From contig CAZJQP010000030.1 of NCBI GenBank assembly GCA_964548225.1, forward strand, positions 1-47,964: DNA of 47,964 bases, given 5' to 3'. Made by a program: the position numbers and the translations under genes. Below are positions 8,597-17,152 of this stretch, piece after piece. The notes under the pieces were generated by a model. It worked only from the letters and a program-made list of their open reading frames with translations. It had not been told where the DNA came from and ran no database searches. Every line of letters begins with the position of its first letter. Within the stretch, counting starts at the first letter, position 1. This DNA comes from CALMEH01 sp964548225 (GTDB lineage: Bacteria > Acidobacteriota > Blastocatellia > Pyrinomonadales > Pyrinomonadaceae).

Positions 8597-8798
8597 TGAA
8601 TGCCGTAAAACGCGGCTCTGCCGCCCGATGTGCGGAAGGGCTTTGCCCTTCCGAAAAGTTCCCTGAAGATTAGCGGGCTATGCCCGCCGCGTTCGGGGCA
8701 TAGCCCCAATTTCTCGGCTTGTCTGCCGGAAGGTCAGAGACCTTCCGCACATCAGCGGGCAAAGCCCGAAATCCGTTTTTTTTTACGGTATTCATTTT
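8593..8798. repeat. 206-bp terminal-inverted-repeat element packed with short hairpins
   Basis: The outer arms 8593-8610 and 8781-8798 match at 17 of 18 positions as reverse complements (AAAATGAATGCCGTAAAA). A second exact arm pair is nested inside (8627-8639 with 8741-8753). Between them lie several small GC-rich hairpins of the forms GGAAGGG-CTTTG-CCCTTCC, GCGGGC-TAT-GCCCGC and GGGGC-ATA-GCCCC. There is no plausible gene. Confidence 0.75.
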
Positions 8799-8827
8799 TC
8801 AAAGACCATAAAAATACACGAAACACC

Positions 8828-9008
8828 GGGGCTATTGCAAAGTCGGAGGAAACGGATTTTACTTCTCACATATCACATATCACTTATCACTTATTCCGAA
8901 GATAACTGCCTTGACATTCGGAATAAGTGAAAGGTGATATGTGATATGTGAGAGATGGGCGCGTCGTGCGCCGGTTCTAAAGATTTTCGACGACTTTGCA
9001 AGAACCCT
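8828..9008. mobile_element. MITE-like element M, copy 1
   Basis: 181 bp, non-coding, with imperfect terminal inverted repeats: GGCTATTGCAAAGTCG at the left, CGACTTTGCAAGAACC at the right. The inside has TTATTCCGAAGATAACTGCC and facing runs of 7-bp words (TATCACT, GTGATAT). The same element recurs at 14336-14507 in the same orientation. Copy 1 is further enclosed by an exact 15-bp inverted repeat, AAAAATACACGAAAC, at 8810-8824 and 9055-9069. The whole gene-free stretch 8434-9121 is filled by these repeats. Confidence 0.75.
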
Positions 9009-9121
9009 ACACAAAACACCACGAATCAAGAAGAAATTTGACAAATTTTGTGAAGTTTCGTGTATTTTTGCGGTTGAATTCTTACATTTACTTTGAGTTT
9101 CAACACCGCTTCTTAAAATTA

Positions 9122-12100
9122 TCAAGGAACATAAACATTCGGGACCGGCGAATCAGCGGCTATTCCGAAACTTTGTATCAAAACACTTGACGATGTTCGA
9201 TTGATAAACCAAGTGTTGGTTGCGGGACGGAAAACCGCCGCATCAAATTGCCCGTCGCCGTCATAATCGCCCGGCGCGGGTGTGTCGCCCGCCGCGCCGA
9301 ACGGGAAGGCAAAGAAATTAAAATCCTGACTTCTGAGAACAAACCATTCGCCCGTTGACGGTCGCCAGAAAGCAACATCGGTTTTGCCGTCTCTGGTGTA
9401 ATCTCCTTGCACCGGCTTGTCGGTCGCAATACCGAAAGTTAGAGCAAAGACGGTTAAGTTTGAGCTTCGGCGAATCCACCATTCCGCGCCTGCCACGCCC
9501 ACCGGACGGTAAATTGCAATGTCGGCTTTGCCGTCGCCGTCGTAATCGCCGACCGTTGGCTTATCACCCGCCGCGCCGAAGCCGATGATGTCCACGCCGC
9601 CCGCTGATTTGTTGATAAACCAAGTATTGTTTGAAGGACGGAAAACCGCCGCATCAGCTTTGCCGTCGCCGTCATAATCAGCCGGAACGGGAATATCGCC
9701 ACTTGCTCCAAACGGGAAGGCGAAGAAATTTAAATCCTCACTTCTCAAAATGAACCAAAAGCCGGTTGCCGGTTGCCAGAAGGCAATATCGGTTTTGCCG
9801 TCGCCTGTATAATCCGCCGGAACGAGTTTATCGGTTGATGTTCCAAAGGTCAGCGCGGGAACAAAATTGTCCGAGCTTCGTTGATACCACCATTGTCCGG
9901 GTGCGGGACGGAAGATTGAAATATCGGTTTTGCCGTCGCCGTCAAAATCAAACGGTGCGCCGAAAAGTGCGGTGCTTGTGCCGCTCTTCAGACGCGCAAA
10001 GCCGATTCGCGCCGTGCCATATGCGTTGCCGTAAGTTACAAAGCCGCCGCCGACCAGCGTTTTTCCGTTTCCTTGAATGGCAACGGTTTCCGCGCCGTCG
10101 TAAAAACCCGCATCAAAACTCGGATCAATCACGCCGGTCGAGAGGATACGGACGATATGCCGTCGGGTAACGCCTTGATATGTGCTGAAAGAACCGACGA
10201 CGACCATACTTCCGCCTGATGTTAAAGCCAAATCATCCGGTGTAACATTGCCGAATCCCACGCCGACGGTGAAGCTGCCGTCGAGTGCGCCCGTCGTTAA
10301 AAGTCTGGCGAGTCCGACTCTCGAAGTGCCATTAAAATTGCTGAACCAGCCTGTAACCAAAATTTTGTTGTCGGCAGGCTGAATGTCAATGTCAGTAACG
10401 ATTGAATCGAAACCCGTTCCGATGGCGGCGGTAAATCCTGCGTCAATTGAGCCGTCGGCGGCATTCAAGCGGACGATGTGGTTGATTCCGGCTACGCCGT
10501 TAAAGGCATTGAAAGCTCCGCCGACGAGAATTTTGCCGTCCGGTTGTAAAGCAACGGCTTCAACCCAGCAAGTGCAAGCTCCGGTGCCGGTCGCCGTAAA
10601 AGCCGGGTCAAGCGCACCGGTTGGAGTCAAACGGGCGATGCGGGTAAAATTTAATACTCCGTTGACACTGCCGAAAGCTCCACCGATGATGATTTTTCCA
10701 TCCGGCTGAACGACAATTTCATTAACACCGAGCGTTTCCGCCGTAAATGTCGGGTCAATCGAGCCGTCCGAATTGAGCCGTGCAATTCCGGCGTGCGCCG
10801 CCATGCCGCCGTAGCTTGTAAAAGTGCCGCCGATAATAATTTTCCCGTCCGGCTGAAGGGCAATAGCATCAACATCCCCGAAAAGCACAAACTCCGCGCC
10901 CGGATTAAATGAAAAATCGGTCGTGCCGTCGGGATTCAATCGCGTAAGCCGCGGACGAAGCGAGCCGTTCGCGCCGTAGAAATCGCCGCCGAGGAGAATT
11001 TTGTTATCGGGCTGAATGGCGATTGCCTTAACCGTTGCTTGAGTGCCGACAACGGGTGTGAAGCCTGAATCCAAATCGCCGTTTGTTTCGAGCCGCGCAA
11101 AACCGAGCCGCGCCTTGTTATTGATGCCGGTGAAACCGCCGCCGAGTAAAACTTTGCCGTTGGTTTGCAGAAAAATTGACGGCAGTCCAACACCGTTTGC
11201 GCCTGACGTGCCGATGTTGAAAGTTGGGTCAATCGAGCCGGTTGCCGGATTCAGCCGCGCCACATTGCTTCGCTGAGTTGTGCCATCGTCAAAAAATATC
11301 TGTCCGCCCGCGACAATAATTTTGCCGTCCGGTTGGAGGACGACCGTTTCCAAAACTTGAGTATTAATGACCGGCGAAGTAAATGCGGCATCAAGCGTTC
11401 CGTTTGAATTAAGCCGCGCCAAATTTAATCGCGGCGTGCTGTTAAAGTCGGAAAATGCGCCAGCGATAACAATTTTACCGTCTGCTGGTTGAACCGCTAT
11501 TCCAAACGCTCCGCAAGAACTGCACGCACCTGCGCCGGTGCCGATATTTGTCGCAAAAGCCGCATCAACCGAACCGTTGGAATTCAAACGCGCAATTCCT
11601 CTCGATGACGTTCCGCTGACTGTTTGGAAAGTTCCGCCGACGAGAATTTTACCGTCAGTCTGAAGCACGATTTTTTTGGTTGAAGAATTAAAGCCCGCGC
11701 CGAGATTCGTATTAAAAGCCATGTCGAGTGAGCCGTCAATAGCAACCCGCGCAATATATCCGACCGGCGTGCCGTTATACTGCGTCATATTAAAACTGGC
11801 GATGAGAATTTTGTTGTCGGGCTGAACGACAATATCGTCAACAATGCCGCTCGGTCCCGTCGGACCGACTCCGATAAAAGACGTATCAAGCGAGCCGTCC
11901 TCGTTAAGCCGCGCGAGTCTGCCACGCAGATTAGCCGGATCGGTTGAGCCGAAATTTGAAAAATCACCGCCGACCAAAATCTTGGTCGCACCGCCGATAA
12001 TCTGCACGGCGACCGCATTAACACCGCCGTTACACCCGACGGTTTGACCGTTTGACGCGCCCAAGCCGATATTAAAAGTCGTGTCGAGCGAACCGTCCGT

Positions 12101-12334
12101 ATTAAGCCGCGCCAGACAATTATAAGAACGTCCGTTGACGACGTAAAAATTTCCGCCGATGATAATTTTGCCGTCCGGTTGCACGGCAATATCGCTAACA
12201 AACGCGCCGCTTCCCGTTACACCAGCATTAAAAAATGTGTCCAAATCGCCGTCTGCGGCGGAGATTTTCATACTCGCCGCGAAGATTAAAATTAAACCCA
12301 AAACCGTAAATTGAACTGTTCGTAAATTTTTCAT
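9122..12334 (-). CDS. Large secreted delta-60 repeat and FG-GAP/VCBS repeat protein
   Basis: 1070 residues. A signal peptide (MKNLRTVQFTVLGLILIFAA, cleaved near SA-ADG) precedes about 13-14 delta-60 repeats (QPDGKIIIGG ... ARLNTDGSLDTTF) to about residue 790. Six FG-GAP/VCBS-like repeats follow, each with a DxDGDGxxD calcium-binding-type loop (DFDGDGKTD, DYTGDGKTD, DYDGDGKAD and so on). The last six form two similar blocks of three. Delta-60 repeats are predicted to form beta-propellers. The start is the ATG at 12334, because AGGAG lies eight bases upstream and the signal peptide begins there; the frame stays open 20 codons further. It is divergent from a winged-helix regulator with a 107-bp shared control region. 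It is probably a surface or extracellular protein; ligand unknown. Confidence 0.85.
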   Translation of the reverse strand: MKNLRTVQFTVLGLILIFAASMKISAADGDLDTFFNAGVTGSGAFVSDIAVQPDGKIIIGGNFYVVNGRSYNCLARLNTDGSLDTTFNIGLGASNGQTVGCNGGVNAVAVQIIGGATKILVGGDFSNFGSTDPANLRGRLARLNEDGSLDTSFIGVGPTGPSGIVDDIVVQPDNKILIASFNMTQYNGTPVGYIARVAIDGSLDMAFNTNLGAGFNSSTKKIVLQTDGKILVGGTFQTVSGTSSRGIARLNSNGSVDAAFATNIGTGAGACSSCGAFGIAVQPADGKIVIAGAFSDFNSTPRLNLARLNSNGTLDAAFTSPVINTQVLETVVLQPDGKIIVAGGQIFFDDGTTQRSNVARLNPATGSIDPTFNIGTSGANGVGLPSIFLQTNGKVLLGGGFTGINNKARLGFARLETNGDLDSGFTPVVGTQATVKAIAIQPDNKILLGGDFYGANGSLRPRLTRLNPDGTTDFSFNPGAEFVLFGDVDAIALQPDGKIIIGGTFTSYGGMAAHAGIARLNSDGSIDPTFTAETLGVNEIVVQPDGKIIIGGAFGSVNGVLNFTRIARLTPTGALDPAFTATGTGACTCWVEAVALQPDGKILVGGAFNAFNGVAGINHIVRLNAADGSIDAGFTAAIGTGFDSIVTDIDIQPADNKILVTGWFSNFNGTSRVGLARLLTTGALDGSFTVGVGFGNVTPDDLALTSGGSMVVVGSFSTYQGVTRRHIVRILSTGVIDPSFDAGFYDGAETVAIQGNGKTLVGGGFVTYGNAYGTARIGFARLKSGTSTALFGAPFDFDGDGKTDISIFRPAPGQWWYQRSSDNFVPALTFGTSTDKLVPADYTGDGKTDIAFWQPATGFWFILRSEDLNFFAFPFGASGDIPVPADYDGDGKADAAVFRPSNNTWFINKSAGGVDIIGFGAAGDKPTVGDYDGDGKADIAIYRPVGVAGAEWWIRRSSNLTVFALTFGIATDKPVQGDYTRDGKTDVAFWRPSTGEWFVLRSQDFNFFAFPFGAAGDTPAPGDYDGDGQFDAAVFRPATNTWFINRTSSSVLIQSFGIAADSPVPNVYVP

Positions 12335-12390
12335 TTTGCCAAATCTCCTTACAAAAAAATTTTCTAGGTTAATTCTGGCTTGACTTGAGT

Positions 12391-12438
12391 TCAAAAGTCC
12401 TCAAAAATAAATCAAAAGTTCTCAAATATTTCTCAAAA
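12391..12438. promoter_or_regulatory. Helically phased TCAAA(A) box array 1
   Basis: TCAAA starts at 12391, 12401, 12412, 12422 and 12433, with spacings of 10, 11, 10 and 11 bp, about one helical turn each. It lies between two divergent genes, 57-104 bp upstream of the secreted-protein start and directly before the regulator's ATG. Direct repeats at this spacing are typical binding sites of OmpR/PhoB-type winged helices. The paralogous locus has an equivalent array at 17105-17152. Confidence 0.65.
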
Positions 12439-12441
12439 GCT

Positions 12442-14325
12442 ATGATTGAGCTAACGGAATCAAGGATTTATGAGTTTGGGGAATTTCGGCTTGATGAGAA
12501 AAGTCATTGTCTTTTCCGCCGCGAAACGGGCGAACTTGTGCCGTTGACACAGAAAGCTGTTGAAATTTTGCTCTATTTGGTTGAAAATGCCGGACAGGTT
12601 TTGCTGAAAGATGAATTGATTGAAAAGGTTTGGGACAATTCGTTTGTCGAAGAAGCAAATCTTTCACAGACGATTTTTGTCCTCAGAAAAACGCTCGGTG
12701 AAAATGCAAAAAAGCCGCGTTTTATTATGACCGTGCCGAATCGCGGCTATCAATTTATTGCCGAAGTCAGAGAATTTCACGCCGAGGACAAGATTCTGGA
12801 AGATAGTTTTTTATCGGATTCTCCGCAATTTCAAATCAAAAATCAAAAATCAAAAATCAAAAATCAAAAATTAGCGAGGTTGGCAATTCCGATTGTTTTG
12901 CTGATTGCGCTTGGCGTTTATTGGTTTTATCCGCGAGAAAAACCGGCGAGTGTCAAAGAAATTAAAACAATTGCCGTTTTGCCGTTTGAGGATTTGGGCG
13001 CAGAGCAAACTGAAAAATATTTGGGCGTGAGTTTGGCGGACGCTTTGGCAAATAAGTTTGGCAACTTGAGAGAAATCACGGTGCGTCCGGTGCGCTCCGT
13101 GATGAAATATGCCGACAGCCGCGAAGATTTGGGCAAAATCGGGCGCGAATTGCGGGTTGATGCTGTGCTTGACGGACGTATTCAGCACGTCGGTGAACAG
13201 GTGCGCGTTAGTGTGCAATTGGTTCGCACTTCGGACGGGGCGGCGATTTGGGCGGAAATCTTTGATGATAAATTTACAAACTTTTTCGCCGTTCAAGATT
13301 CGATAAGTCGAAAAATTGTCCAATCTCTCGCCTTGCAGATGAATGAAAAAGAACGCGAGAGATTTAACCGGCGCAGGACCGAAAACGCCGAAGCTCAGCA
13401 GGATTATCTGCGCGGAATCTATTTTCGGGAAAAGCGTATTAACGATAATTTGACAAAAGCGGCGGCGAGTTTTGAACAAGCTGTCCAAAAAGATCCGAAT
13501 TTTGCGCTTGCATATGCCGAGCTTGCTTATTGTTATTTGATTATGCCGGAATATATGGCAACGCCGACGAGCGAATCTTTTCCGAAGGCGAAAATTTATT
13601 TAACCAAGGCACTCGAACTCGATGACCAAATCGCGGAAGCTCATCTGACCTTAGCCGGTCTGCTCGGGCAGGAAGGCGATTCTGCCGGAATGGAAAAAGA
13701 ACTTGCCCGAACGCTCGAATTAAACCCGAATAATGTTATTGCGCTTCGGTGGTCTGCCACCGGTCTCGGTTCGCAAAAACGATTTGACGAAGCTCTGGCA
13801 ATGCTTCGCCGCGCAAGCGAACTCGATCCTACGTCAACGGTCATTATGAATAATATTGCTCAGACTTATAAGGCGCAAGGGAATTATGATGCCGCCATCG
13901 AAGAATTGAACAAAGCTCTGGTGCTTGACCCGAATGCCGCTTTGACACACGATGAATTGGCAAGGGTTTTATACAAAAAAGGTTTATACAAAGAAGCCTT
14001 GCCCGAATCGTTGAAAGCGGTGGATTTATCCAACCGTTTGCACACGCTTCTGGTTACTTTGGGCGAGATTTACATAAAATTGGGCGAACGTGAGAAAGCC
14101 TTTGCCGTCATTAAAGAACTCGAAGAAAAATATCCGAGTGCTGCAAGTTATTACATTTCATATCTTTACGCCCAAATTGGCGATAAAGAAAAAATGTATG
14201 AATGGCTGGAAAGAGCATTTAAGGAAAAACCCAGAGGCTTGAACAAATTGAATATCGAACCGAGTTTTGCGCCCTTCCGAAACGAATCGCGTTTTCAAAA
14301 TTTTGTCCAAAGAGTAGGAGTTTGA
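12442..14325 (+). CDS. Membrane-anchored winged-helix/TolB-like/TPR one-component regulator (copy 1)
   Basis: 627 residues. An OmpR/CadC-type winged helix occupies about 8-108 (EFRLDEKSHCLF, LTQKAVEILLYL, SQTIFVLRKTLGE, VPNRGYQFIAEV). A linker (125-144) is partly encoded by 7-bp repeats. One transmembrane helix sits at 145-163. Then come a TolB-like/FlgO-like alpha/beta domain (about 171-305, AVLPFEDLG ... VDAVLDGRIQ) and TPR repeats to about 600. Topology suggests cytoplasmic DNA binding and extracytoplasmic sensing by the C-terminal part, as in ToxR/CadC. ATG 12442 is chosen by alignment with the paralog at 17285; upstream in-frame codons overlap the TCAAA array. It is divergent from the delta-60 protein, its probable target. 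Confidence 0.85.
   Translation: MIELTESRIYEFGEFRLDEKSHCLFRRETGELVPLTQKAVEILLYLVENAGQVLLKDELIEKVWDNSFVEEANLSQTIFVLRKTLGENAKKPRFIMTVPNRGYQFIAEVREFHAEDKILEDSFLSDSPQFQIKNQKSKIKNQKLARLAIPIVLLIALGVYWFYPREKPASVKEIKTIAVLPFEDLGAEQTEKYLGVSLADALANKFGNLREITVRPVRSVMKYADSREDLGKIGRELRVDAVLDGRIQHVGEQVRVSVQLVRTSDGAAIWAEIFDDKFTNFFAVQDSISRKIVQSLALQMNEKERERFNRRRTENAEAQQDYLRGIYFREKRINDNLTKAAASFEQAVQKDPNFALAYAELAYCYLIMPEYMATPTSESFPKAKIYLTKALELDDQIAEAHLTLAGLLGQEGDSAGMEKELARTLELNPNNVIALRWSATGLGSQKRFDEALAMLRRASELDPTSTVIMNNIAQTYKAQGNYDAAIEELNKALVLDPNAALTHDELARVLYKKGLYKEALPESLKAVDLSNRLHTLLVTLGEIYIKLGEREKAFAVIKELEEKYPSAASYYISYLYAQIGDKEKMYEWLERAFKEKPRGLNKLNIEPSFAPFRNESRFQNFVQRVGV
12829..12871 (+). repeat. 7-bp tandem repeat (AAAAATC) in the linker of regulator copy 1
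   Basis: About six units of AAAAATC encode the Gln/Lys/Ile/Asn-rich residues 130-143, between the winged helix and the membrane helix. The paralog has a different 7-bp array at the same protein position (17702-17737). Confidence 0.8.
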
Positions 14326-14335
14326 GCAATACGAT

Positions 14336-14507
14336 AGGGCTATTGCAAAGTCGGATTTTACTTCTCACATATCACTTTTCACTTACCACTTATTCCGAAG
14401 ATAACTGCCTTGACATTCGGAATAAGTGATATGTGAGAGGTGATATATGAGAGATGGGAGCGTCGTGTGCCGGTTCTAAAGATTTTCGACGACTTTGCAA
14501 GAACCCT
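14336..14507. mobile_element. MITE-like element M, copy 2
   Basis: 172 bp, same orientation and internal layout as the copy at 8828-9008. The ends are AGGGCTATTGCAAAGTCG and CGACTTTGCAAGAACCCT. A TA dinucleotide occurs at both ends, consistent with a TA target duplication, although copy 1 does not show it clearly. It starts 10 bp after the stop of regulator copy 1. Confidence 0.75.
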
Positions 14508-14569
14508 AAGCAAATACGAGGGAAATAATAAAGTAAGTGGACAGAATTAAATTAAAAATGTTCGGTTAA

Positions 14570-14648
14570 GTTTTGAGTCCCGCCTTTAGGCGGCTTTTGT
14601 CCGCCGCGCTTCGCCGGTGGACAGCCTGCTGAAGCAGGGACTCAAAAC
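14570..14648. repeat. Palindromic dispersed repeat P, copy 3
   Basis: It begins GTTTTGAGTCCCGCC and ends GCAGGGACTCAAAAC, with the family core CCGCCGCGCTTCGCC. It is enclosed by further imperfect arms, TAAGTGGACAGAATTA (about 14534-14549) and TTATTCTGTTCACTTA (about 14660-14676). Confidence 0.8.
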
Positions 14649-14748
14649 TTTTACAAAATTATTCTGTTCACTTAACTTATCAATTATTTCAGAGATTTTT
14701 ACCTTTATTTATTTTTGCCCGACTACTAAAAGTAAGAATTTAAGCACG

Positions 14749-14796
14749 AAAAATGCGAAAATAAAGTCTTGTCAGGTTCTTTATTTTCGCATTTTT
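14749..14796. terminator. Bidirectional terminator-like hairpin between convergent genes
   Basis: An exact 18-bp stem, AAAAATGCGAAAATAAAG (14749-14766) with CTTTATTTTCGCATTTTT (14779-14796), and a 12-base loop. A/T runs on both sides would suit intrinsic termination in either direction. It separates regulator copy 1 from the convergent secreted protein. The rest of 14326-14856 holds only the M and P repeats. Confidence 0.75.
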
Positions 14797-14856
14797 CACA
14801 CTTTTTTTGTGGCTAAATAAGCAAATCAGCAAAACTTTTGCCGGATTACTTTATGT

Positions 14857-17010
14857 TTATGGCGTAACGGTTAAACGGGTCGGACTGTTGGTTTGAAAAC
14901 AGTCAACGGAAATCGTGATTGTTCCGGTTCTCGAACTTGAGACCGTTGGCGCGGTTGCCGTAATTCGAGAAAATGAGGTAAGCGTAAAGTTTATCGGTTG
15001 TCCATCGAAATAGACGGCTTGAATGCCGAAAAAGTTTCCGCCTTCGATGGTAAATTGCGTTCCGCCTCTGACGCTTGTGGTGCTTACTCCAGCCGCGCTA
15101 AATTGTGTAATGAAAGGTGTGAAAATTGCTCCGTTGTTTAATGAATATTTCATCACGAACGCATCTTCATAGCCGAAGTTCAGACTTCTGAACAAAACCG
15201 TATTTCCTGCAAGCAAAAGGTTTCCGGCGTTGTCGAGCGCAACGGCTTCGGCTTCGTCTTTGTTCTCAACGGCAAATTGGCGGACGAAAAACAAACTGCC
15301 GTTGGCATTGCGTTTGGCAATCCAGATGTCAGTGTGTGTGTCGGGATTTGTCGCCGCCAAATTTCCTTTGGTATTGCCGGCGTAAATCACGTTTCCGCTT
15401 GCGTCCGTGGTCAAATCGCCGATTTTATCTTCCGAAGCGGTGGCGTGTGAAAACATCCATTGCGAATTGCCCTGTGCATTGAATTTTTGAATCAAAGCAT
15501 CGTTTGCCAGACTTCCGGCGACAAAAACATTTCCGCTCGAATCGGCGGCGACTCGCGTTGCCGTGCGGTTATCCGGATAGGTGTGGCGAAAACTCGGCGA
15601 ACCGCCGGAGCCGAATTTTTCAACCCAACCGAAGTATTGAAGCGTGTTGCGATTTAAATCTTCACCGACAACGGCAATCGAACCGTTGGAAGAAACGCTT
15701 AAATCGAGCGGAACGCCGATAATATCTCGAACAATCGGCGAACTTCCCGAAAAGATTCCGAGATTCGAGTTGAGCGTAATTTGACTTAGGTCATAAAAAC
15801 CTTCGATATATGTTTGTCCATTATCCGCCGACCGCGAATTTTTTCTGATGTTTGTGGCAGTCGTCAAAACGGCGCGGCTCATTGAATCGAAACCGATTTC
15901 CATTCCGCCTGTGCCGTCTTCGGGATTTTGGCTTGAAAACCCGAAACCGAAAGTTGTGCTGATTTGTGTTGGTTGTTGCGGCGGCATCATTCCTTCGCGG
16001 CGGTTATATTTAACGACGAAAATATCATAATTGGTGACCGGCGCGTTTGTTTTCGTATAGCCTGCAACATAGATATTATTTGCACTGTCAACACGAATGG
16101 CTTTGATTTTTTTCTCCAATCCGGCAACTCCGTTGACCGTCAGGTTATCAAACCAAAGCAACACGCCCGTTGGTGAATATTTCGCAAGCCAAAGATTTGT
16201 GGTGAAATTCGGGACTTGAATAAAATGTCCGGCAAGATACACATTGCCGTTTGTATCACTTGTAACGGCGGTAGCAAAGTCGGGATTCATCTGGTTGACA
16301 GCATAGCCTTGGTCAGTCCAGAGAATGTCGCAATTTATGTTTAATCTTATCAATTTTTCGGCACGCAGGTTTGGAAACTCATTTCGGACGGCAACGAGAT
16401 TCATTTGCAGATTAGCGGAAAGATTGCCGAAACCGTTTGAATAAACCCAAGCCCGCGCCGTGTTTCCGGTGGTGATTTGCGGCTCGAAAACGACCGAAAT
16501 TCCTGACGGCACGTTTTCCGCCGCAAGTGTTATCGCGCCACTAAATCCGGTGCGATTTATCGTAATGTCATAAAAAGTTTTCTGTCCGGCAATGATTGAT
16601 TGCGATTCTGGCAAAACCGAAATCGAAATGCTTTGCGCCGGCGTAGTAATCAATTTTACAGTAATCGGCGCAATTGTAATGCCGTTTGCCGTGCCTTTGA
16701 CCGTGATGTTAAATGTTCCGACGGGCGTTGTCGTCTGCGTCGTAACGGTTAAAATCGAACTGTTTGCCGTGGTCGTGTTCGGATTAAAAGTTGCCGTTGC
16801 GCCCGACGGCAAATTCGTTGCGGAAAGCGTAACTTTGTCCGCGAAGTTATCACGATTTATTTTTATCGTGTAAGCCGCACTTTGTCCGACCTGAACCGTA
16901 TTTGAAGACGGCAAAGCCGAAAGCGAAACTCCGGCGGCGAAAGCCTCAGCCGCAAAAAAGGAAACCAAAAATGTAACTAATATTGCCAAAAAATAATTTA
17001 ATTTCTTCAT
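14857..17010 (-). CDS. Secreted Ig-like, SBBP-type propeller and IPT/TIG domain protein
   Basis: 717 residues. The signal peptide (MKKLNYFLAILVTFLVSFFAAEAFA) is followed by two Ig-like beta-sandwiches (about 27-120 and 122-215; LPSGATATFNPNTTT and VPSGISVVFEPQITTG are equivalent strands). A propeller-like region of SBBP type follows (about 230-620, with WLAKYSPTG, DSANNIYVAGYT and DASGNVIYAGNT). The C-terminus is an IPT/TIG-like domain (VRGGTQFTIEGGNFFGIQAVYFDG). ATG 17010 is preceded by GGAG six bases upstream; the frame is open 40 codons further but without export features. It is divergent from regulator copy 2, mirroring the 9122-14325 pair. Probably a cell-surface protein; ligand unknown. 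Confidence 0.82.
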   Translation of the reverse strand: MKKLNYFLAILVTFLVSFFAAEAFAAGVSLSALPSSNTVQVGQSAAYTIKINRDNFADKVTLSATNLPSGATATFNPNTTTANSSILTVTTQTTTPVGTFNITVKGTANGITIAPITVKLITTPAQSISISVLPESQSIIAGQKTFYDITINRTGFSGAITLAAENVPSGISVVFEPQITTGNTARAWVYSNGFGNLSANLQMNLVAVRNEFPNLRAEKLIRLNINCDILWTDQGYAVNQMNPDFATAVTSDTNGNVYLAGHFIQVPNFTTNLWLAKYSPTGVLLWFDNLTVNGVAGLEKKIKAIRVDSANNIYVAGYTKTNAPVTNYDIFVVKYNRREGMMPPQQPTQISTTFGFGFSSQNPEDGTGGMEIGFDSMSRAVLTTATNIRKNSRSADNGQTYIEGFYDLSQITLNSNLGIFSGSSPIVRDIIGVPLDLSVSSNGSIAVVGEDLNRNTLQYFGWVEKFGSGGSPSFRHTYPDNRTATRVAADSSGNVFVAGSLANDALIQKFNAQGNSQWMFSHATASEDKIGDLTTDASGNVIYAGNTKGNLAATNPDTHTDIWIAKRNANGSLFFVRQFAVENKDEAEAVALDNAGNLLLAGNTVLFRSLNFGYEDAFVMKYSLNNGAIFTPFITQFSAAGVSTTSVRGGTQFTIEGGNFFGIQAVYFDGQPINFTLTSFSRITATAPTVSSSRTGTITISVDCFQTNSPTRLTVTP

Positions 17011-17104
17011 AATTTCTCCATCTGAATTTCTAAAAAATTTGCCGTTTGTGCGGCATCGGCAGAACATTTTTCCGCCGACGATTTGATTAAACCTTTTTCG
17101 TTTC

Positions 17105-17152
17105 TCAAAAATCTTCAAAATTGAATTCAAAAAATCTCAAAAAAGTTCAAAA
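17105..17152. promoter_or_regulatory. Helically phased TCAAAA box array 2
   Basis: TCAAAA starts at 17105, 17115, 17127, 17137 and 17147 (spacings 10, 12, 10, 10 bp), 95-142 bp upstream of the secreted-protein start. A TATAAT hexamer at 17163-17168 lies on the regulator side and may be its -10 box. Same box, number and near-helical spacing as array 1. Confidence 0.65.

Noticed and set aside
8630..8905. Plus-strand ORF of 91 codons
   Set aside because: It runs through two repeat elements, has no ribosome binding site and changes character at the repeat border.
14570..14820. Plus-strand ORF of 67 codons (14617-14820)
   Set aside because: It starts inside the P palindrome and ends after a terminator hairpin, with no supporting signal.
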